From assembly GCF_026241155.1 (NCBI RefSeq), contig NZ_JAPFGP010000004.1:310001-374000 (forward strand): a stretch of DNA of 64,000 nucleotides, given 5' to 3'. A program made the translations under genes and the position numbers. Positions within the stretch are counted from its first letter, which is position 1, and each line of letters opens with the position of its first letter. Below the pieces are notes generated by a model that saw only the letters and a list, made by a program, of their open reading frames with translations, had not been told where the DNA came from and did not search any database. Source of the stretch: Paucibacter sp. PLA-PC-4 (lineage in GTDB: Bacteria > Pseudomonadota > Gammaproteobacteria > Burkholderiales > Burkholderiaceae_C). Shown here piece by piece: positions 25,594 to 35,169 of the stretch.

Positions 25594-26829
25594 TCAACGA
25601 GTCGGTTGTGCCGCCGCCTCGCGCAGCTTGTCCTTCTTACTCTTGCGCTTGCCCTTGATGCCGCCAACAGCCTGGGCCTCGCTGGCAACTTCGCCGGGCT
25701 CGAAACCGGCGATCTGCTCTCGCGCGACGCGCTGTCCCTGGCGCTTCTCGATCAGGCGGAAATGCGCCTCGGAATCGGCCGTAATGAAGCTCAGCGCGAC
25801 GCCGCTGGCGCCGGCACGGCCGGTACGGCCGATGCGGTGGGTGTAGTCGGCAGGCGAGCGCGGCAGCTCGTAGTTAAGCACCGCCGGTAGATCGGGAATG
25901 TCCAGGCCGCGCGCCGCCACATCGGTGGCCACCAGCACCTGGATCTCATTGGCTTTTAGCGCCGCCAGCACTTGGCGCCGCGTGCCCTGGCTCAACTCGC
26001 CATGCAGGGCCGCCGCCTTGATACCGGTCTTCCAGAGCTTGTCCGAGACATGCTCGGCCGCGTACTTGGTCGCGACAAACACCAGCAGTCGCGGCCAGGC
26101 TTCGGAGGCGATCAGATGGCGCAGCAGCGGCGTGCGCGCGGCGGTATCGACCTGGATTGCGCGCTGCACGATGTCCGGTAGCTCGGCCGGCGTGGCCTCG
26201 ATCGCGATGCGCTGCGGCTCGCGCAGGATGGCGTCGGCCAGAGCTTGCACGGCCGGCGCGAAAGTGGCGGAGAAAAACAGGTTCTGGCGCTGAGCCGGCA
26301 GCAGGCCCAGCACCCGCTGCAACTCCTCGGCGAACCCCAGCGCCAGCAGGCGGTCGGCCTCGTCCAGCACCAGAGTCTGGGCCGTGTCCAGCCGCAGCGC
26401 GTTGTGCTCGACCAGATCCAGCAGCCGACCCGGCGTCGCCACCATGATGTCCACGCCGCCGCGCAAACCCATCAACTGCGGATTGAGGGACACACCGCCA
26501 TAGGCGATTGCGATCTTCAGCGGCTCGGGCAGCGAGCGCGCAAACTCGCGCAGCACCTCGCCGACCTGTTCGGCCAACTCGCGCGTGGGCAGCAGCAGCA
26601 GCGCTCGCAGGCGGCGCGGTCCGCCGTCACGAGAGGCCAGCACCCGCTGCAGCAGCGGCAGCGCATAGGCAGCGGTCTTGCCCGAGCCTGTCTGAGCCAG
26701 GCCCAGCACGTCACCGCCGCCCAGTACGGCGGGAATGGCGGCAGATTGAATCGGCGTCGGTGCGTGATAGCCCTGCTCGCGCACGGCGCGCAGCAAGGCG
26801 GGGGACAGGCCCAGGGTGGCAAAAGACAT
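25594..26829 (-). CDS. rhlE: DEAD-box RNA helicase RhlE-like
   Basis: A 411-residue ATP-dependent RNA helicase with GYHAPTPIQSAAIP (Q motif), AQTGSGKT (Walker A), PTRELAEQ, TPGRLLDLVE, LDEADRLL, FSATF and HRIGRTGRAG. A short basic tail (KGKRKSKKDKLREAA) fits RNA binding. The start at 26829 (MSFATLGLSPALLRAV) matches homologues. No strong ribosome site is seen. Role: remodelling of ribosomal or messenger RNA. Confidence 0.92.
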   Translation of the reverse strand: MSFATLGLSPALLRAVREQGYHAPTPIQSAAIPAVLGGGDVLGLAQTGSGKTAAYALPLLQRVLASRDGGPRRLRALLLLPTRELAEQVGEVLREFARSLPEPLKIAIAYGGVSLNPQLMGLRGGVDIMVATPGRLLDLVEHNALRLDTAQTLVLDEADRLLALGFAEELQRVLGLLPAQRQNLFFSATFAPAVQALADAILREPQRIAIEATPAELPDIVQRAIQVDTAARTPLLRHLIASEAWPRLLVFVATKYAAEHVSDKLWKTGIKAAALHGELSQGTRRQVLAALKANEIQVLVATDVAARGLDIPDLPAVLNYELPRSPADYTHRIGRTGRAGASGVALSFITADSEAHFRLIEKRQGQRVAREQIAGFEPGEVASEAQAVGGIKGKRKSKKDKLREAAAQPTR

Positions 26830-27440
26830 GAAGGCCCCGTTTGATGAGGTCGCATTATCGCGCCCACCGCCGCTAGCCAGGCTCAATGTATGCGCTGCTC
26901 AATCTCCAGACTTTGGCACTGTGACGCGGCAGTTGGTCCGGCTTCATATGGCAGCGCGCTGCCAAAAGTCCCTCTTCGATCCAGGACTGCAGCACATAGG
27001 GAACCAGGCTCTTGCGCAGAAACCCCAGGCTCAAAACCAACAGCAGGCCTATGCAGGCCTAGTAGATCAGGCACAGCCTGCGGTAGATCACCCCCTCGGG
27101 CATGCCGATCTGCAAGACCTGACCCTTGCACAGCAACCCCGAGTCCAGCAGCGGCAGCAGCCTGCCGTGGTAGCGCCCAACGTCGCCCTGCGGCCTGAGC
27201 CAAGGCCAACACTGCCCGCGCAAAGCAGCCTTACCGGCCAATAGCACACGATTTCAGCGGCCGCACGACCTCGATCCGCAGCACTTAAGCTAAGAGGAAC
27301 AAGACCTTCCCTAGCGAGGAACGTTTGACCCGTTTCATCGGCGCGACCAATCTGCTTCTTGATCGGGACCTCATGCCTTCACATCGAAGCGGGCTGCCAT
27401 CGGCAGACGGGAATCTTGGGATGAAAGTTGCCGAGCTCTA
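26830..27440. other. sparse region between rhlE and the effector-like gene
   Basis: About 610 bases with no confident intact gene. The minus strand of 26876-27247 holds an interrupted reading frame, listed separately. 27248-27440 shows no gene, repeat or promoter I can support. Confidence 0.6.
26876..27247 (-). pseudogene. possible interrupted small membrane-protein gene
   Basis: ATG at 27247 opens a frame (MLLAGKAALRGQCWPWLRPQ, then LQIGMPEGVIYRRLCLIY) that meets TAG at 27059-27061. It then continues in the same frame with a hydrophobic helix (ACIGLLLVLSLGFLRKSLV) and SWIEEGLLAARCHMKPDQL, to a stop near 26876. Read through, it would be about 123 residues with one membrane helix. The coherent helix across the amber codon suggests a single ancestral gene, but no family was recognised, so this could also be chance. 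Confidence 0.3.
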
Positions 27441-28325
27441 CTAGTCTTTCTCGGGCGACTCTTTTTTCAGTTCCACGAGCAATTGCTTGACGAAGTCCTG
27501 ACAGCTGTACCTTTCACGGCCGATCGGATCGGCCGAGTTGTAGTACTCCCGCTTCGTCACTGCGAACTGGCCAACGGCCTTCAACACGTCTTCCGTTGTC
27601 AGCCCTGTCGGCACGCTGACTTCCTTGACTCGGAACGCGTCCTTTGACGGCTCCTGTTTTCCCCACTGAACGCGATAGCCCTCTCTGAGGTTCAAGTCGA
27701 CTTCCATCCAGCTGCTGGACGCTGTCTGAAAGACAACCCACCAGTGCTTTATGTGTCGATTGAGCTTCTTGTTGTCATCTCCGCCATATTGGGCAGGCTG
27801 CTTCTTGATCACCGCTTTGGTGATGGGGGCCTGTTCTTTTCGGTCCAAGTTCCACTGCTCGACCCCTCCCTTTCCAGGGATCGCAGTGGTGACGGCCGCA
27901 CTCGAAGGTATAGGATTTGTGGTGTCGAGCATCCGCTGGATCGTTGTTCCCGGCGCCGAAGACGTCTTGCGCAGCTGCCTTGGGGAATGCTCTGCTTGAG
28001 CGCCTGGCCAGAGGGGGACAGCCCGCCATCTGTCTTGTCCATGTGTTGATGCTGATTCATCCCTACCGGCGGACTGCGCTGCACCGTCGCGCAGCCCGCT
28101 GATTCGTTCGCGCTGCAGGTTGCTGCGCGGACTTGCCTGCATTTGCCGGATGGCGCCAAGCTGCACACCCACAGCCGAGCTGTCGTTTGAAAGCGGTGCT
28201 CCGACGTGTTGTGCTGAGCCGTATTCAAGGGTTTGCGAGGCTGTGCCTGTGGCTGCGCGGTCTCGAGCTTCGGCAGCTGGCCGACGCCGAGTTTTCGCCG
28301 AAAGTCGCGCTTGCATCTCCGCCAT
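27441..28325 (-). CDS. uncharacterised protein, possible permuted papain-fold effector
   Basis: A 294-residue protein of no recognised family. Residues 1-125 are low-complexity, basic and rich in Arg, Ala, Ser and Gln, without a signal peptide. TTIQRML (128-133) recalls the IQR-type motif seen after the N-terminal domain of DUF4157/eCIS-linked proteins. The C-terminal part looks folded: NRHIKHWWVVF (H191, H194), SSSWMEVDLN, and YSCQDFVKQLL (C275). A His before a Cys with these surroundings resembles permuted papain-fold (LRAT/PPPDE/NlpC-like) domains. ATG at 28325 follows AGAGG at 8 bases. Base composition is visibly less GC-rich than its neighbours. It is beside tRNA-Pro. An effector function is inference only. 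Confidence 0.6.
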   Translation of the reverse strand: MAEMQARLSAKTRRRPAAEARDRAATGTASQTLEYGSAQHVGAPLSNDSSAVGVQLGAIRQMQASPRSNLQRERISGLRDGAAQSAGRDESASTHGQDRWRAVPLWPGAQAEHSPRQLRKTSSAPGTTIQRMLDTTNPIPSSAAVTTAIPGKGGVEQWNLDRKEQAPITKAVIKKQPAQYGGDDNKKLNRHIKHWWVVFQTASSSWMEVDLNLREGYRVQWGKQEPSKDAFRVKEVSVPTGLTTEDVLKAVGQFAVTKREYYNSADPIGRERYSCQDFVKQLLVELKKESPEKD

Positions 28326-28538
28326 GCCATGGTCCTCTCATGCGCTTGGTCACGCCTGACAGCCGCTGCGGCGCCGTCAATGCGTCGGGAAGACGCATCC
28401 CTTCAGGGAGCGTTCTTCATCACTTCGCAAGTCCATCGTCGATAGGTGTACTGCCGAAACAACTGGCTCGCTGACGCTCGCGCCAAAGTCCCCAAGGAAA
28501 GGCGCAGCGGTTATCGTGATCTTAGGTCGAAGGCTTTC

Positions 28539-28571
28539 GACTGAACATCAGCAAAATGCTGATGTTCAGTC
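28539..28571. repeat. perfect 14-base-pair inverted repeat
   Basis: GACTGAACATCAGC (28539-28552) and its exact complement (28558-28571) flank loop AAAAT. No T tract follows on either strand, so a simple intrinsic terminator is unlikely. It may be an operator, a structured RNA element or a remnant of a mobile-element end. Confidence 0.7.
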
Positions 28572-28864
28572 AGCGATGGCTCGGGTTTGTTTGGACACAT
28601 CTTCTACCAGACCTACCCGCAGGGGGCCTTTCACAGCGCACCGCGCCAGCCGCGGACGCGGACGCTGACGCTGACTGGCACTCGGCCAACAACCGGCCGA
28701 CAAGGCCTACTTGACCTCCCGACCCAACCGATAGTTGTGCCACTGCCCCCCTCGCTCCGACAAGGCAGCAAATTCTCCAAGCTCAAACTTGCACCTCCCA
28801 AATCACCGATCACCAGCATCGTCGTCGCTTAGGTTTACCCACGCACAGCAACTTCGACGAGGCG

Positions 28865-28902
28865 AAAAAAAATGAGTTACGGCATCTATGCTGTAACTCA
28901 TT
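28865..28902 (-). terminator. intrinsic terminator of tRNA-Pro
   Basis: On the minus strand AATGAGTTAC pairs with GTAACTCATT (28893-28902 with 28871-28880) around a 12-base loop that can itself pair (GCAT/ATGC). It is followed by eight T residues (28872-28865). It begins 19 bases past the tRNA 3' end. Confidence 0.85.
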
Positions 28903-28920
28903 AATTTGCTTTATAGATCT

Positions 28921-28997
28921 TGGTCGGGGCGGCGGGATTCGAACTCGCGACCCTCTGCTCCCAAAGCAGATGCGCTACCAGGCTGCGCTACGCCCCG
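28921..28997 (-). tRNA. tRNA-Pro (anticodon UGG)
   Basis: A 77-base cloverleaf. Acceptor strands are CGGGGCG (28997-28991) and CGCCCCG, with an encoded CCA at 28923-28921. The anticodon stem is TCTGC/GCAGA with loop TTTGGGA, anticodon TGG at 28963-28961. The T arm contains GTTCGAATC. A TAGAAT -10-like box lies at 29015-29010. It sits between the addA 3' end and a sparse, lower-GC stretch. tRNA 3' ends are common integration sites, but no integrase or repeated tRNA end was found. Confidence 0.95.
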
Positions 28998-29025
28998 ACT
29001 AAGACCGCTATTCTAGCCTGAATTT

Positions 29026-32000
29026 TCACTCGCTCCGCAGACTTATCTGCTTAACGCGTTCGGTGCAATCCACCAACCGCCCTTGGCCGGTGATGAAGGC
29101 GGTGCGAACCGACTCGCCCGGCTGCAGCATCAGCACAGCCGCGCGGTAGCGTTGCAGCTGCTGCAGATACTCGGGATTGTTCTGCGGCGCGGGATGCAAC
29201 TTGTAGTCCAGCACCCACCAGACCGGCGCCTGCGCTGCATCCGGGCGGCGACAGACCAGCCTGTCCAGACGCATGTCCTGGCCCTGCCAGCTGATGGGCA
29301 CCTCGTTGCCGGCCCACAGCAGCGACGCTGCGTCGAAGAACGGGGCGCACTCGGCGCTGCCTAGGATGGCCTGCGCGCTGCGCTCCAGCCGTTCGCTGCG
29401 TTTGGCATCCAGGCCGAACATCTGCGCGGCAGCCGCCAGCAGGCGCGGCAAGGGCTGAACCGTCACGCTCGGGCCGCTGGCCCATTCAAGCACCCGGTGC
29501 AGCGCCTCGCCCAGCGCCGCGCTGTCGTCGACCACGGCCGGCCCCTGCCCCATCTCGACGCCGGGCGCGACGGCGCGCAGTGGCGCCAGTGGCAGGGCCT
29601 TGAGCTGGAACGGCGCGGCTGCGGCAGCAGACTCGCCAGCAGCCTCAACCGACACCGGGACGGCCATCGCCAGCGGCTGCAAGCGGCTCCACCAGGTGGC
29701 GTTGACGGGCTTGCGCAGCGGCGGCGTACGGCTGAGCACCAGGCGCGAACGGGCTCGCGTCATCGCGACATAGAGGGCGTTCAACTCCTCGCGCTGGCGC
29801 TGCTCGCGCTCGTCATCGAGCAGTGGCTGCAGCGAGGGCGGTGGGCGGCTCTCCGAGGCCAAGAAGGCCACGACACTGGGCGCCGACTCCTGCACAGGCC
29901 AGGCGATCGCCAGACTGCTGCTCTCGGCACGGGCCGGCCCAGCTTCGCAATCCATCAGGAACACGACGCGAGCCTCCAGCCCCTTGGCGCCATGCACGGT
30001 CAGCAGTTGCACCGCCTCGGGCTCGGCCGGCGCCGCCAGCTTCAATGCGCGGCTCTTCAGCGCGCGCACAAAGCCGTAGAGGCTTGCGTAGCGCCCCCCA
30101 TCGAGATCCAGGGCCAGGGCCAACAGAGCTTCTACCGCATGCAGACGCGAGCGCCGCTCGCTGGGCGGCACGGCACAGGCCAGCCGTGCCATCAGATCGC
30201 CCTCGAAAACGATGGCGTCCAGCAGATCATGCGGGCTGCGCTCGCCGGCCAGCCGCTCCCAGTGATTGAGCAGCTCGCGGGCGCGCCGCAGCGCCGGGGA
30301 CAGGTCTTGCTCGTCCGCCAGCGTCAGCGACGCCCACCAAGCCATACGCGCCGACTCCTCAGGCCGCTGCTGCCCCAGCCAGTCCGCACTGCCCGACCAG
30401 GCGGCCAGCTGCAGCAGATCGGCCTCGCTGGCGCCGAACAAGGGGCTGCGCAAGGCATGGGCCAACGACAGGTTGTGGCCCGGCGAAGCCAGCGCATCGA
30501 GCAGGGCCAGCAAATCGCGCACATCGGGAGAGTCCAGCAGCCCCATGTCCTCGGGCGCCACATGGGGCAGGCCGCGCGACTTCAAGGTCTGCGCCAGCAC
30601 GCGCAGGCCCTCGCGCTTGCGCGCCAGCACATAGATCTCGCCGGGCTGTACGCCCTCCTCGCTCAGCAGCTGCTCGATGCAGCCGGCGATGCGCTGCGCC
30701 TCGGCAGCGCGGCGATGCAACTCTGGCTCGTGGCGAGCCTGGCTGAGACTGGGCCGCCAGGCTTGCAGTTCGTCGCCAGACGCATCGATGACCTCAACAT
30801 CAGCACCATCGTCATCGATGAAGAACACACCGTCCAGGGCCGACACTGCGCCCGCCTCGGTCGTGTGCGGGCGAAAGCCGGTGTATTCCTGGGCCCGACT
30901 GGCCGCATCGAAGGCCGTGTTGACGGCGTCCAGCACCGGCGGCGCATTGCGGCGCGTGTGGTCGCAGGCCAGCACCGTGCCGGCCAGGCCGTCGCGGACG
31001 AAGTCGCGCGCGGCGGCAAACACGCGCGGCTCAGCGCGGCGAAAGCGGTAGATGCTCTGCTTCGGATCGCCAACGATGAAGACCGAGGGCGGCCGTTGGC
31101 CGCTGGCGCCGCCACCGGCGCCGACATAGCCAGCCAGCCAGGCATAGAGGGCATGCCATTGCAGCGGGCTGGTGTCCTGGAATTCGTCGATCAGCAGATG
31201 GCGGATCTGGGTGTCCAAACGCTCCTGCACCCAGCCAGCCAGCGGCGCATCGCTGAGCAGGGCCAGCGCGCCACGCTCTAGGTCGTTCATGTCGACCAGG
31301 CCGCGGGCGCGCTTGAGCGCCTCGAACTCGCCGAGCAGGCATAGCGACAGCTGGCACATCTGCAGATGCCAGCCGCGCGCCTGGTGCTGGGCCAGTGCCA
31401 GCTTCAGGCGCTCCAGGCGCTCGATGGCCGAATGCAGCTCCGGACTCTCACCCAAGTTCTTGCGCGGCGAGCCGGTCGCGGTGAACAAAGCCTCGATGAT
31501 GGTTTCGGCCGCCTGCTCATCCGGCCGGGTCAGGCCTTGCTCGATCGCTGCGGCAGCCTTCTTCGGTGTGGCGTTCTTGGCCTGGCCAAGCACGCGCACC
31601 AGCGTCGCCAGATCGGCGCGCATCGCAGCAAAAGCCTCCAGCGGATGCGTCAGGCCGGCGAACTCGGGCGCAACGCTCGCAGCATCGGCCACGCTGTCGT
31701 GCAGGCGCCCGGCCTGCGCGGCCAGCCCGATCTCGACCCGCTTCTCAAACGCCGACGCCAGCCAACTCAACACCCTGTTGCGCCCCAGCTCGAACACCAG
31801 GGCCCGATAGGCAACCAGCAGCTCTTGATCGGCCAGTACAGCGGCATGAAAGCGCTGCCACAGCTCGGGCATCAGCTCGCTCTCGTCCTCCAGCAGTTGC
31901 AGCTCGGGCGCGATCCCCTGGGCCTCCAGCAGCTCCAGCGGCGCGGCTCGCAGCAGCTGCGAGAACCAGGCGTGAAAGGTGCGAATCTCAACCATACGCC

Positions 32001-32373
32001 CAGCCTGCAGGAGTTGCTGCTGCAGGCCAGCCAGCGACGGGGCCAGCGCAGCCGCCTGCTCGGCCGGCATACCTCGCTGTATCAGCGCCTCGCGGCGCTG
32101 CGCCTCGCTGCAGTGGGCGAATTCATCCAGCCATTCGCCCAGACGCTGGCGCATCTCACCCGCAGCCTTTCGGGTGAAAGTGATCGCGACGATATCCTGC
32201 GGCTGCGCGCCCTCCAGCAACGCCCGCAGAATGCGCGAGACCAGCATCCAGGTCTTGCCCGCGCCGGCACAGGCCTCGACAACCACGCTGCGCTGCGGAT
32301 CGCAGGCTAGTGCATAAAAGCGCTCGCGCGCCACCGGGGCACCGTCGCAGGTGTAGGCCGCTTGTTCTTGCAT
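29026..32373 (-). CDS. addA: UvrD-type helicase-nuclease, AddA-like
   Basis: A 1115-residue superfamily 1 helicase with a C-terminal nuclease. Visible motifs are VEACAGAGKTWML (Walker A), VAITFTRKAAGEM (Ia), LLIDEFQDTSPLQW (Walker B/II), FIVGDPKQSIYRFRRA (III) and LLTVHGAKGLEARVVFLMDCE (V), then VAMTRARSRLVLS (VI). The PD-(D/E)XK nuclease core is WWVLDYKLHP near residue 1050. The start ATG at 32373 overlaps the addB stop (TGATG). AddAB processes double-strand ends for RecA loading. The same order and coupling with addB support this call over a lone UvrD. Confidence 0.85.
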   Translation of the reverse strand: MQEQAAYTCDGAPVARERFYALACDPQRSVVVEACAGAGKTWMLVSRILRALLEGAQPQDIVAITFTRKAAGEMRQRLGEWLDEFAHCSEAQRREALIQRGMPAEQAAALAPSLAGLQQQLLQAGRMVEIRTFHAWFSQLLRAAPLELLEAQGIAPELQLLEDESELMPELWQRFHAAVLADQELLVAYRALVFELGRNRVLSWLASAFEKRVEIGLAAQAGRLHDSVADAASVAPEFAGLTHPLEAFAAMRADLATLVRVLGQAKNATPKKAAAAIEQGLTRPDEQAAETIIEALFTATGSPRKNLGESPELHSAIERLERLKLALAQHQARGWHLQMCQLSLCLLGEFEALKRARGLVDMNDLERGALALLSDAPLAGWVQERLDTQIRHLLIDEFQDTSPLQWHALYAWLAGYVGAGGGASGQRPPSVFIVGDPKQSIYRFRRAEPRVFAAARDFVRDGLAGTVLACDHTRRNAPPVLDAVNTAFDAASRAQEYTGFRPHTTEAGAVSALDGVFFIDDDGADVEVIDASGDELQAWRPSLSQARHEPELHRRAAEAQRIAGCIEQLLSEEGVQPGEIYVLARKREGLRVLAQTLKSRGLPHVAPEDMGLLDSPDVRDLLALLDALASPGHNLSLAHALRSPLFGASEADLLQLAAWSGSADWLGQQRPEESARMAWWASLTLADEQDLSPALRRARELLNHWERLAGERSPHDLLDAIVFEGDLMARLACAVPPSERRSRLHAVEALLALALDLDGGRYASLYGFVRALKSRALKLAAPAEPEAVQLLTVHGAKGLEARVVFLMDCEAGPARAESSSLAIAWPVQESAPSVVAFLASESRPPPSLQPLLDDEREQRQREELNALYVAMTRARSRLVLSRTPPLRKPVNATWWSRLQPLAMAVPVSVEAAGESAAAAAPFQLKALPLAPLRAVAPGVEMGQGPAVVDDSAALGEALHRVLEWASGPSVTVQPLPRLLAAAAQMFGLDAKRSERLERSAQAILGSAECAPFFDAASLLWAGNEVPISWQGQDMRLDRLVCRRPDAAQAPVWWVLDYKLHPAPQNNPEYLQQLQRYRAAVLMLQPGESVRTAFITGQGRLVDCTERVKQISLRSE

Positions 32374-35039
32374 CACAGTGCCGCTCCGGCCCAGTCATCA
32401 CGGCGGCACAGGCCGCGCATCTCGCAATAGGCGCAGGCCATGCCTTCGCCCAGCGCCGGCAACGGCGCACCCTCATGCAGGGCCAGCAAATCGTTCTTCA
32501 AACCCCAGAGCAGCAGCTCGGCGCTATCTGTCACATCAGGATGCGGCACGGCGGCGATGCCCTTGGCATCGTCAAGCGCCAGATACAGCGCCTCCAGCCC
32601 TGGCGGCCCGGCGGGCTCGGCCGCGCCCTGCATCAAGGCCGCATAGACGGCCAGCTGCGTGTCCTCGGCCAGATCGGCCACCTTGGCTTTCAGGCTCGCG
32701 ACGCTGCCGGTCTTGTAGTCGACCAGAAGCCGCGCACCGCCCGAGGCATCGACACGGTCGATCCGGCCACGCAGCCGCAAGTCCTGCAGCGCGGTGTCGC
32801 CATTGGCATAGGGCATGACCTCACGCTCCAGCTCCCCGGCGGCATAGCGCACGCCGGCCGCCTCCTGCTCGCGCAGCCAGGACAGATAGCGCGGTACAAA
32901 GCGCGCGAAGCCGGCCGAGAACGGCAGGAACTCGGCCGCAGACAAGCCCAGGGCCTGCATTTGCTCAACGGCCGCGCGCTGCAGCAGCGCTTCGTCGCTT
33001 TCGCCCGGCGCAGGCAGCAGCCGCTGCTGGTGAAACTGATGCAGCACCGCGTGCAGCCAAGTCCCGTAGTCGCGCTTGTCGGCCTCGGCCTCCAGCTCGG
33101 CCTGCTCGCGCAGCCCCAGCAGCACGCGGGCGAAGAACTGGTAGGGGCAATTGCGCAGCGACTCCACCGCGCTGGCGCTCAGCGTCGCTGGCAAGCGCCC
33201 TTCGGCCTGAGCGTGGGCGCGTTGCAGCAAGTGCGGCCGCAAGCTCAGCAGCTCGCGCCGGTCTTGCCAGACGGCTATCGGCTCATGGCAAGCGGCTTGC
33301 AGCGCCAAGGCCAGGCGCTCCAGCAAGGGGCTGGCAGCCAGCGGTTCGCTGCCCTTGTTGCGGCAGCGCAGCAGGGTCAGGGCCGGGGCGCGCAGCAGCT
33401 GGGCAAAGGTCAGAGCCATGGCCGCGCGCTTGTCCTCGATGCTGGGCAGGCCCAGTTCGCGTGCCAGCGTGTCGCTGAGCAAGGCCGGCCCGGCAGGCAC
33501 CGGCCCCAGGGTCTGGGCATCGGCGCCCGGCAGCACGACGGCGCCAAAAGGCCGCAGCATCGCGCGCGCCAGTGGCGTGATCATCACCACCACCTCGCCA
33601 AGTGGCTGCGGCACATACTGCGCCGCTTCGAGGCTGGCGTCGACCCAGGCTAGAAAATCGGCCATGCTCAGCTGCGCTTGTTGCAGCACGGCCTCATGAG
33701 CCGAACCGGGCCAAGGCGAGCGGCGCAGCCACAGCGCATCGAGCAAAGCCTCGCCAGCGTCCTGGGCCTCGATCATCGCCTCGGCGCCCAGCTGCTGCAA
33801 GACCTCCTTGAGCGCCGCCAGCCAGTTGACCAGGCTGCGCGAGGCATCGCCGGCCGACAGCGGCTGCAGGCATTGCCGCGCAGCCTGCCACAGCCGGGCG
33901 CTGGCTGGATTCAGCAGATCCGCCCGCACCGCCGCCGGCGCTGACCAACCGCGCGCGCGGCAGCGGGCTTCCAACGCCGTCAGCGCGCCTGAGCCCGCCA
34001 GATCGCGCAGCCGAGCCGCCAGCGGGCATTTCATAAAGGCCAGCCAGTCATCTACGCTGGCCTGGCCACGCGCGACGCGCAGCAAGGCCATCAGCTGGGC
34101 GGCGGGCGGCATCGTCGCCAGGGTCCAGCCGGTTTCATCGGCAATGCCGAGTTGCTGGCGCTCCAGCAGTGCGCGCACCCGGCGTACCAGCACCCGGTCC
34201 TGTGCGATCAGCGCGACCGGGCTGCGGCCGGCCTGCAGATGCCCTAGCACGGCGGCGGCGCTGCTTTGCGCCAGGTCCTCGAAATCCTCGCACAAGGCCT
34301 GCTCCAGCAGCCCCAGCGGCGGGCTGGCGGCGAACACCTGATCCAGCGCCAGATCGGCAGACAAACGCAGGCAGGGCAGGCCTGCCGCCTCGGACCGATC
34401 CAGCAGCGCCTCAGCCAGCGGATCGGGGCCACCGCACTGCAGATGCAGCCATGCACTGGGACGCAGCTCGAACAGTGCATCGGTAGGCGGCACCCGGGTA
34501 TCAGCCGCCGCCCATTCAAGCGCCACCAGCGCCAGTGCCCGCTCCAGCCCGCCGGGCCCGGTGCTTTGCAGGGCCAAGCGCGCCTGCTGCCACAGCAGCT
34601 CGCGCGCCTGCGGCGAGCGCTGCGCGGCCGCCCTCGCCCAGGCATGAGCGGTCTCGACCAGGCGCTGCACGGCCAGATCGAAGGCACGTGCATCGCGAGC
34701 GCGCAAGGCCTGGGCCCAGCTTTGCGACTGCAGCAGGCTGCGTGCGGCAAGGCCATCGATCGCCGCATCGAAGCTGATCTGCTGGGCCTGCGGAAGCGGC
34801 GTCGGGCCCAGCGCAGCGGCCAGACTGTGGGTGGTCTCGATGCGCGGCTGCCAGCGTGAGAGCTGCATCCAGGCACGCCGCGCCGGGGCCAGGTGTTGCG
34901 CGAAGGGCAGCAGCAGCACGGCATCGCGGGCCGCCAGGCCCTGACCTTCCAGCCAGGCGGCCGCCGTCTCGGCAAGTCGGAGCCAAAACTGGGCGGCGCC
35001 ATGGCCGGCATCGAGAGGGAAAAGGTGGCGTGATGACAA
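32373..35039 (-). CDS. addB: AddB-like exonuclease subunit (PD-(D/E)XK with iron-sulfur cysteines)
   Basis: An 888-residue partner of the AddA-like protein. The N-terminal half has a helicase-like fold without a recognisable Walker A ([16 protein letters not shown]). The C-terminal nuclease shows [35 protein letters not shown], and [15 protein letters not shown] at the end. The cysteine in NCPYQF plus the last three match the AddB iron-sulfur cluster pattern. The only plausible initiator near the domain start is TTG at 35039, without a clear ribosome site, so the exact start is uncertain. It is coupled to addA by TGATG. Confidence 0.8.
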   Translation of the reverse strand: MSSRHLFPLDAGHGAAQFWLRLAETAAAWLEGQGLAARDAVLLLPFAQHLAPARRAWMQLSRWQPRIETTHSLAAALGPTPLPQAQQISFDAAIDGLAARSLLQSQSWAQALRARDARAFDLAVQRLVETAHAWARAAAQRSPQARELLWQQARLALQSTGPGGLERALALVALEWAAADTRVPPTDALFELRPSAWLHLQCGGPDPLAEALLDRSEAAGLPCLRLSADLALDQVFAASPPLGLLEQALCEDFEDLAQSSAAAVLGHLQAGRSPVALIAQDRVLVRRVRALLERQQLGIADETGWTLATMPPAAQLMALLRVARGQASVDDWLAFMKCPLAARLRDLAGSGALTALEARCRARGWSAPAAVRADLLNPASARLWQAARQCLQPLSAGDASRSLVNWLAALKEVLQQLGAEAMIEAQDAGEALLDALWLRRSPWPGSAHEAVLQQAQLSMADFLAWVDASLEAAQYVPQPLGEVVVMITPLARAMLRPFGAVVLPGADAQTLGPVPAGPALLSDTLARELGLPSIEDKRAAMALTFAQLLRAPALTLLRCRNKGSEPLAASPLLERLALALQAACHEPIAVWQDRRELLSLRPHLLQRAHAQAEGRLPATLSASAVESLRNCPYQFFARVLLGLREQAELEAEADKRDYGTWLHAVLHQFHQQRLLPAPGESDEALLQRAAVEQMQALGLSAAEFLPFSAGFARFVPRYLSWLREQEAAGVRYAAGELEREVMPYANGDTALQDLRLRGRIDRVDASGGARLLVDYKTGSVASLKAKVADLAEDTQLAVYAALMQGAAEPAGPPGLEALYLALDDAKGIAAVPHPDVTDSAELLLWGLKNDLLALHEGAPLPALGEGMACAYCEMRGLCRRDDWAGAAL

Positions 35040-35169
35040 GGGCTTGAGAATGAAGGCTGCGCCCGAATATGGGCCTTGTGACCGGCCGCAATCCTGCGGC
35101 GGGGCTTTGTGTCAGAATCATTGTGCCTCTGATGCCGCCTACGCGAAGTCGGCCAGCCAAGGACAACCC

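Larger units (their letters stand above)
28326..28920. other. non-coding stretch between the effector-like gene and tRNA-Pro
   Basis: About 595 bases with no gene I can support. It contains a perfect 14-base-pair inverted repeat (28539-28571) and the tRNA terminator (28865-28902), both listed separately. It presumably also holds the promoter of the minus-strand effector-like gene. A short GACGCT-type tandem run near 28654-28676 is too brief to call. Confidence 0.5.

Noticed and set aside
28654-28676. Short GACGCT-like tandem run
   Set aside because: Only three or four imperfect units; too short to be a meaningful repeat.
28631-28819. A 62-codon minus-strand frame that could look like a small peptide gene
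   Set aside because: No ribosome site, no family and no conserved pattern. Rare codons and an Arg/Val/Ser tail suggest chance.
28921-28997. Attachment-site duplication of the tRNA-Pro 3' end
   Set aside because: No second copy of the tRNA 3' segment was seen within the neighbouring 2 kb, and there is no integrase.
29497-31281. A 594-codon plus-strand frame opposite addA
   Set aside because: Same composition effect. addA motifs on the other strand are unmistakable.
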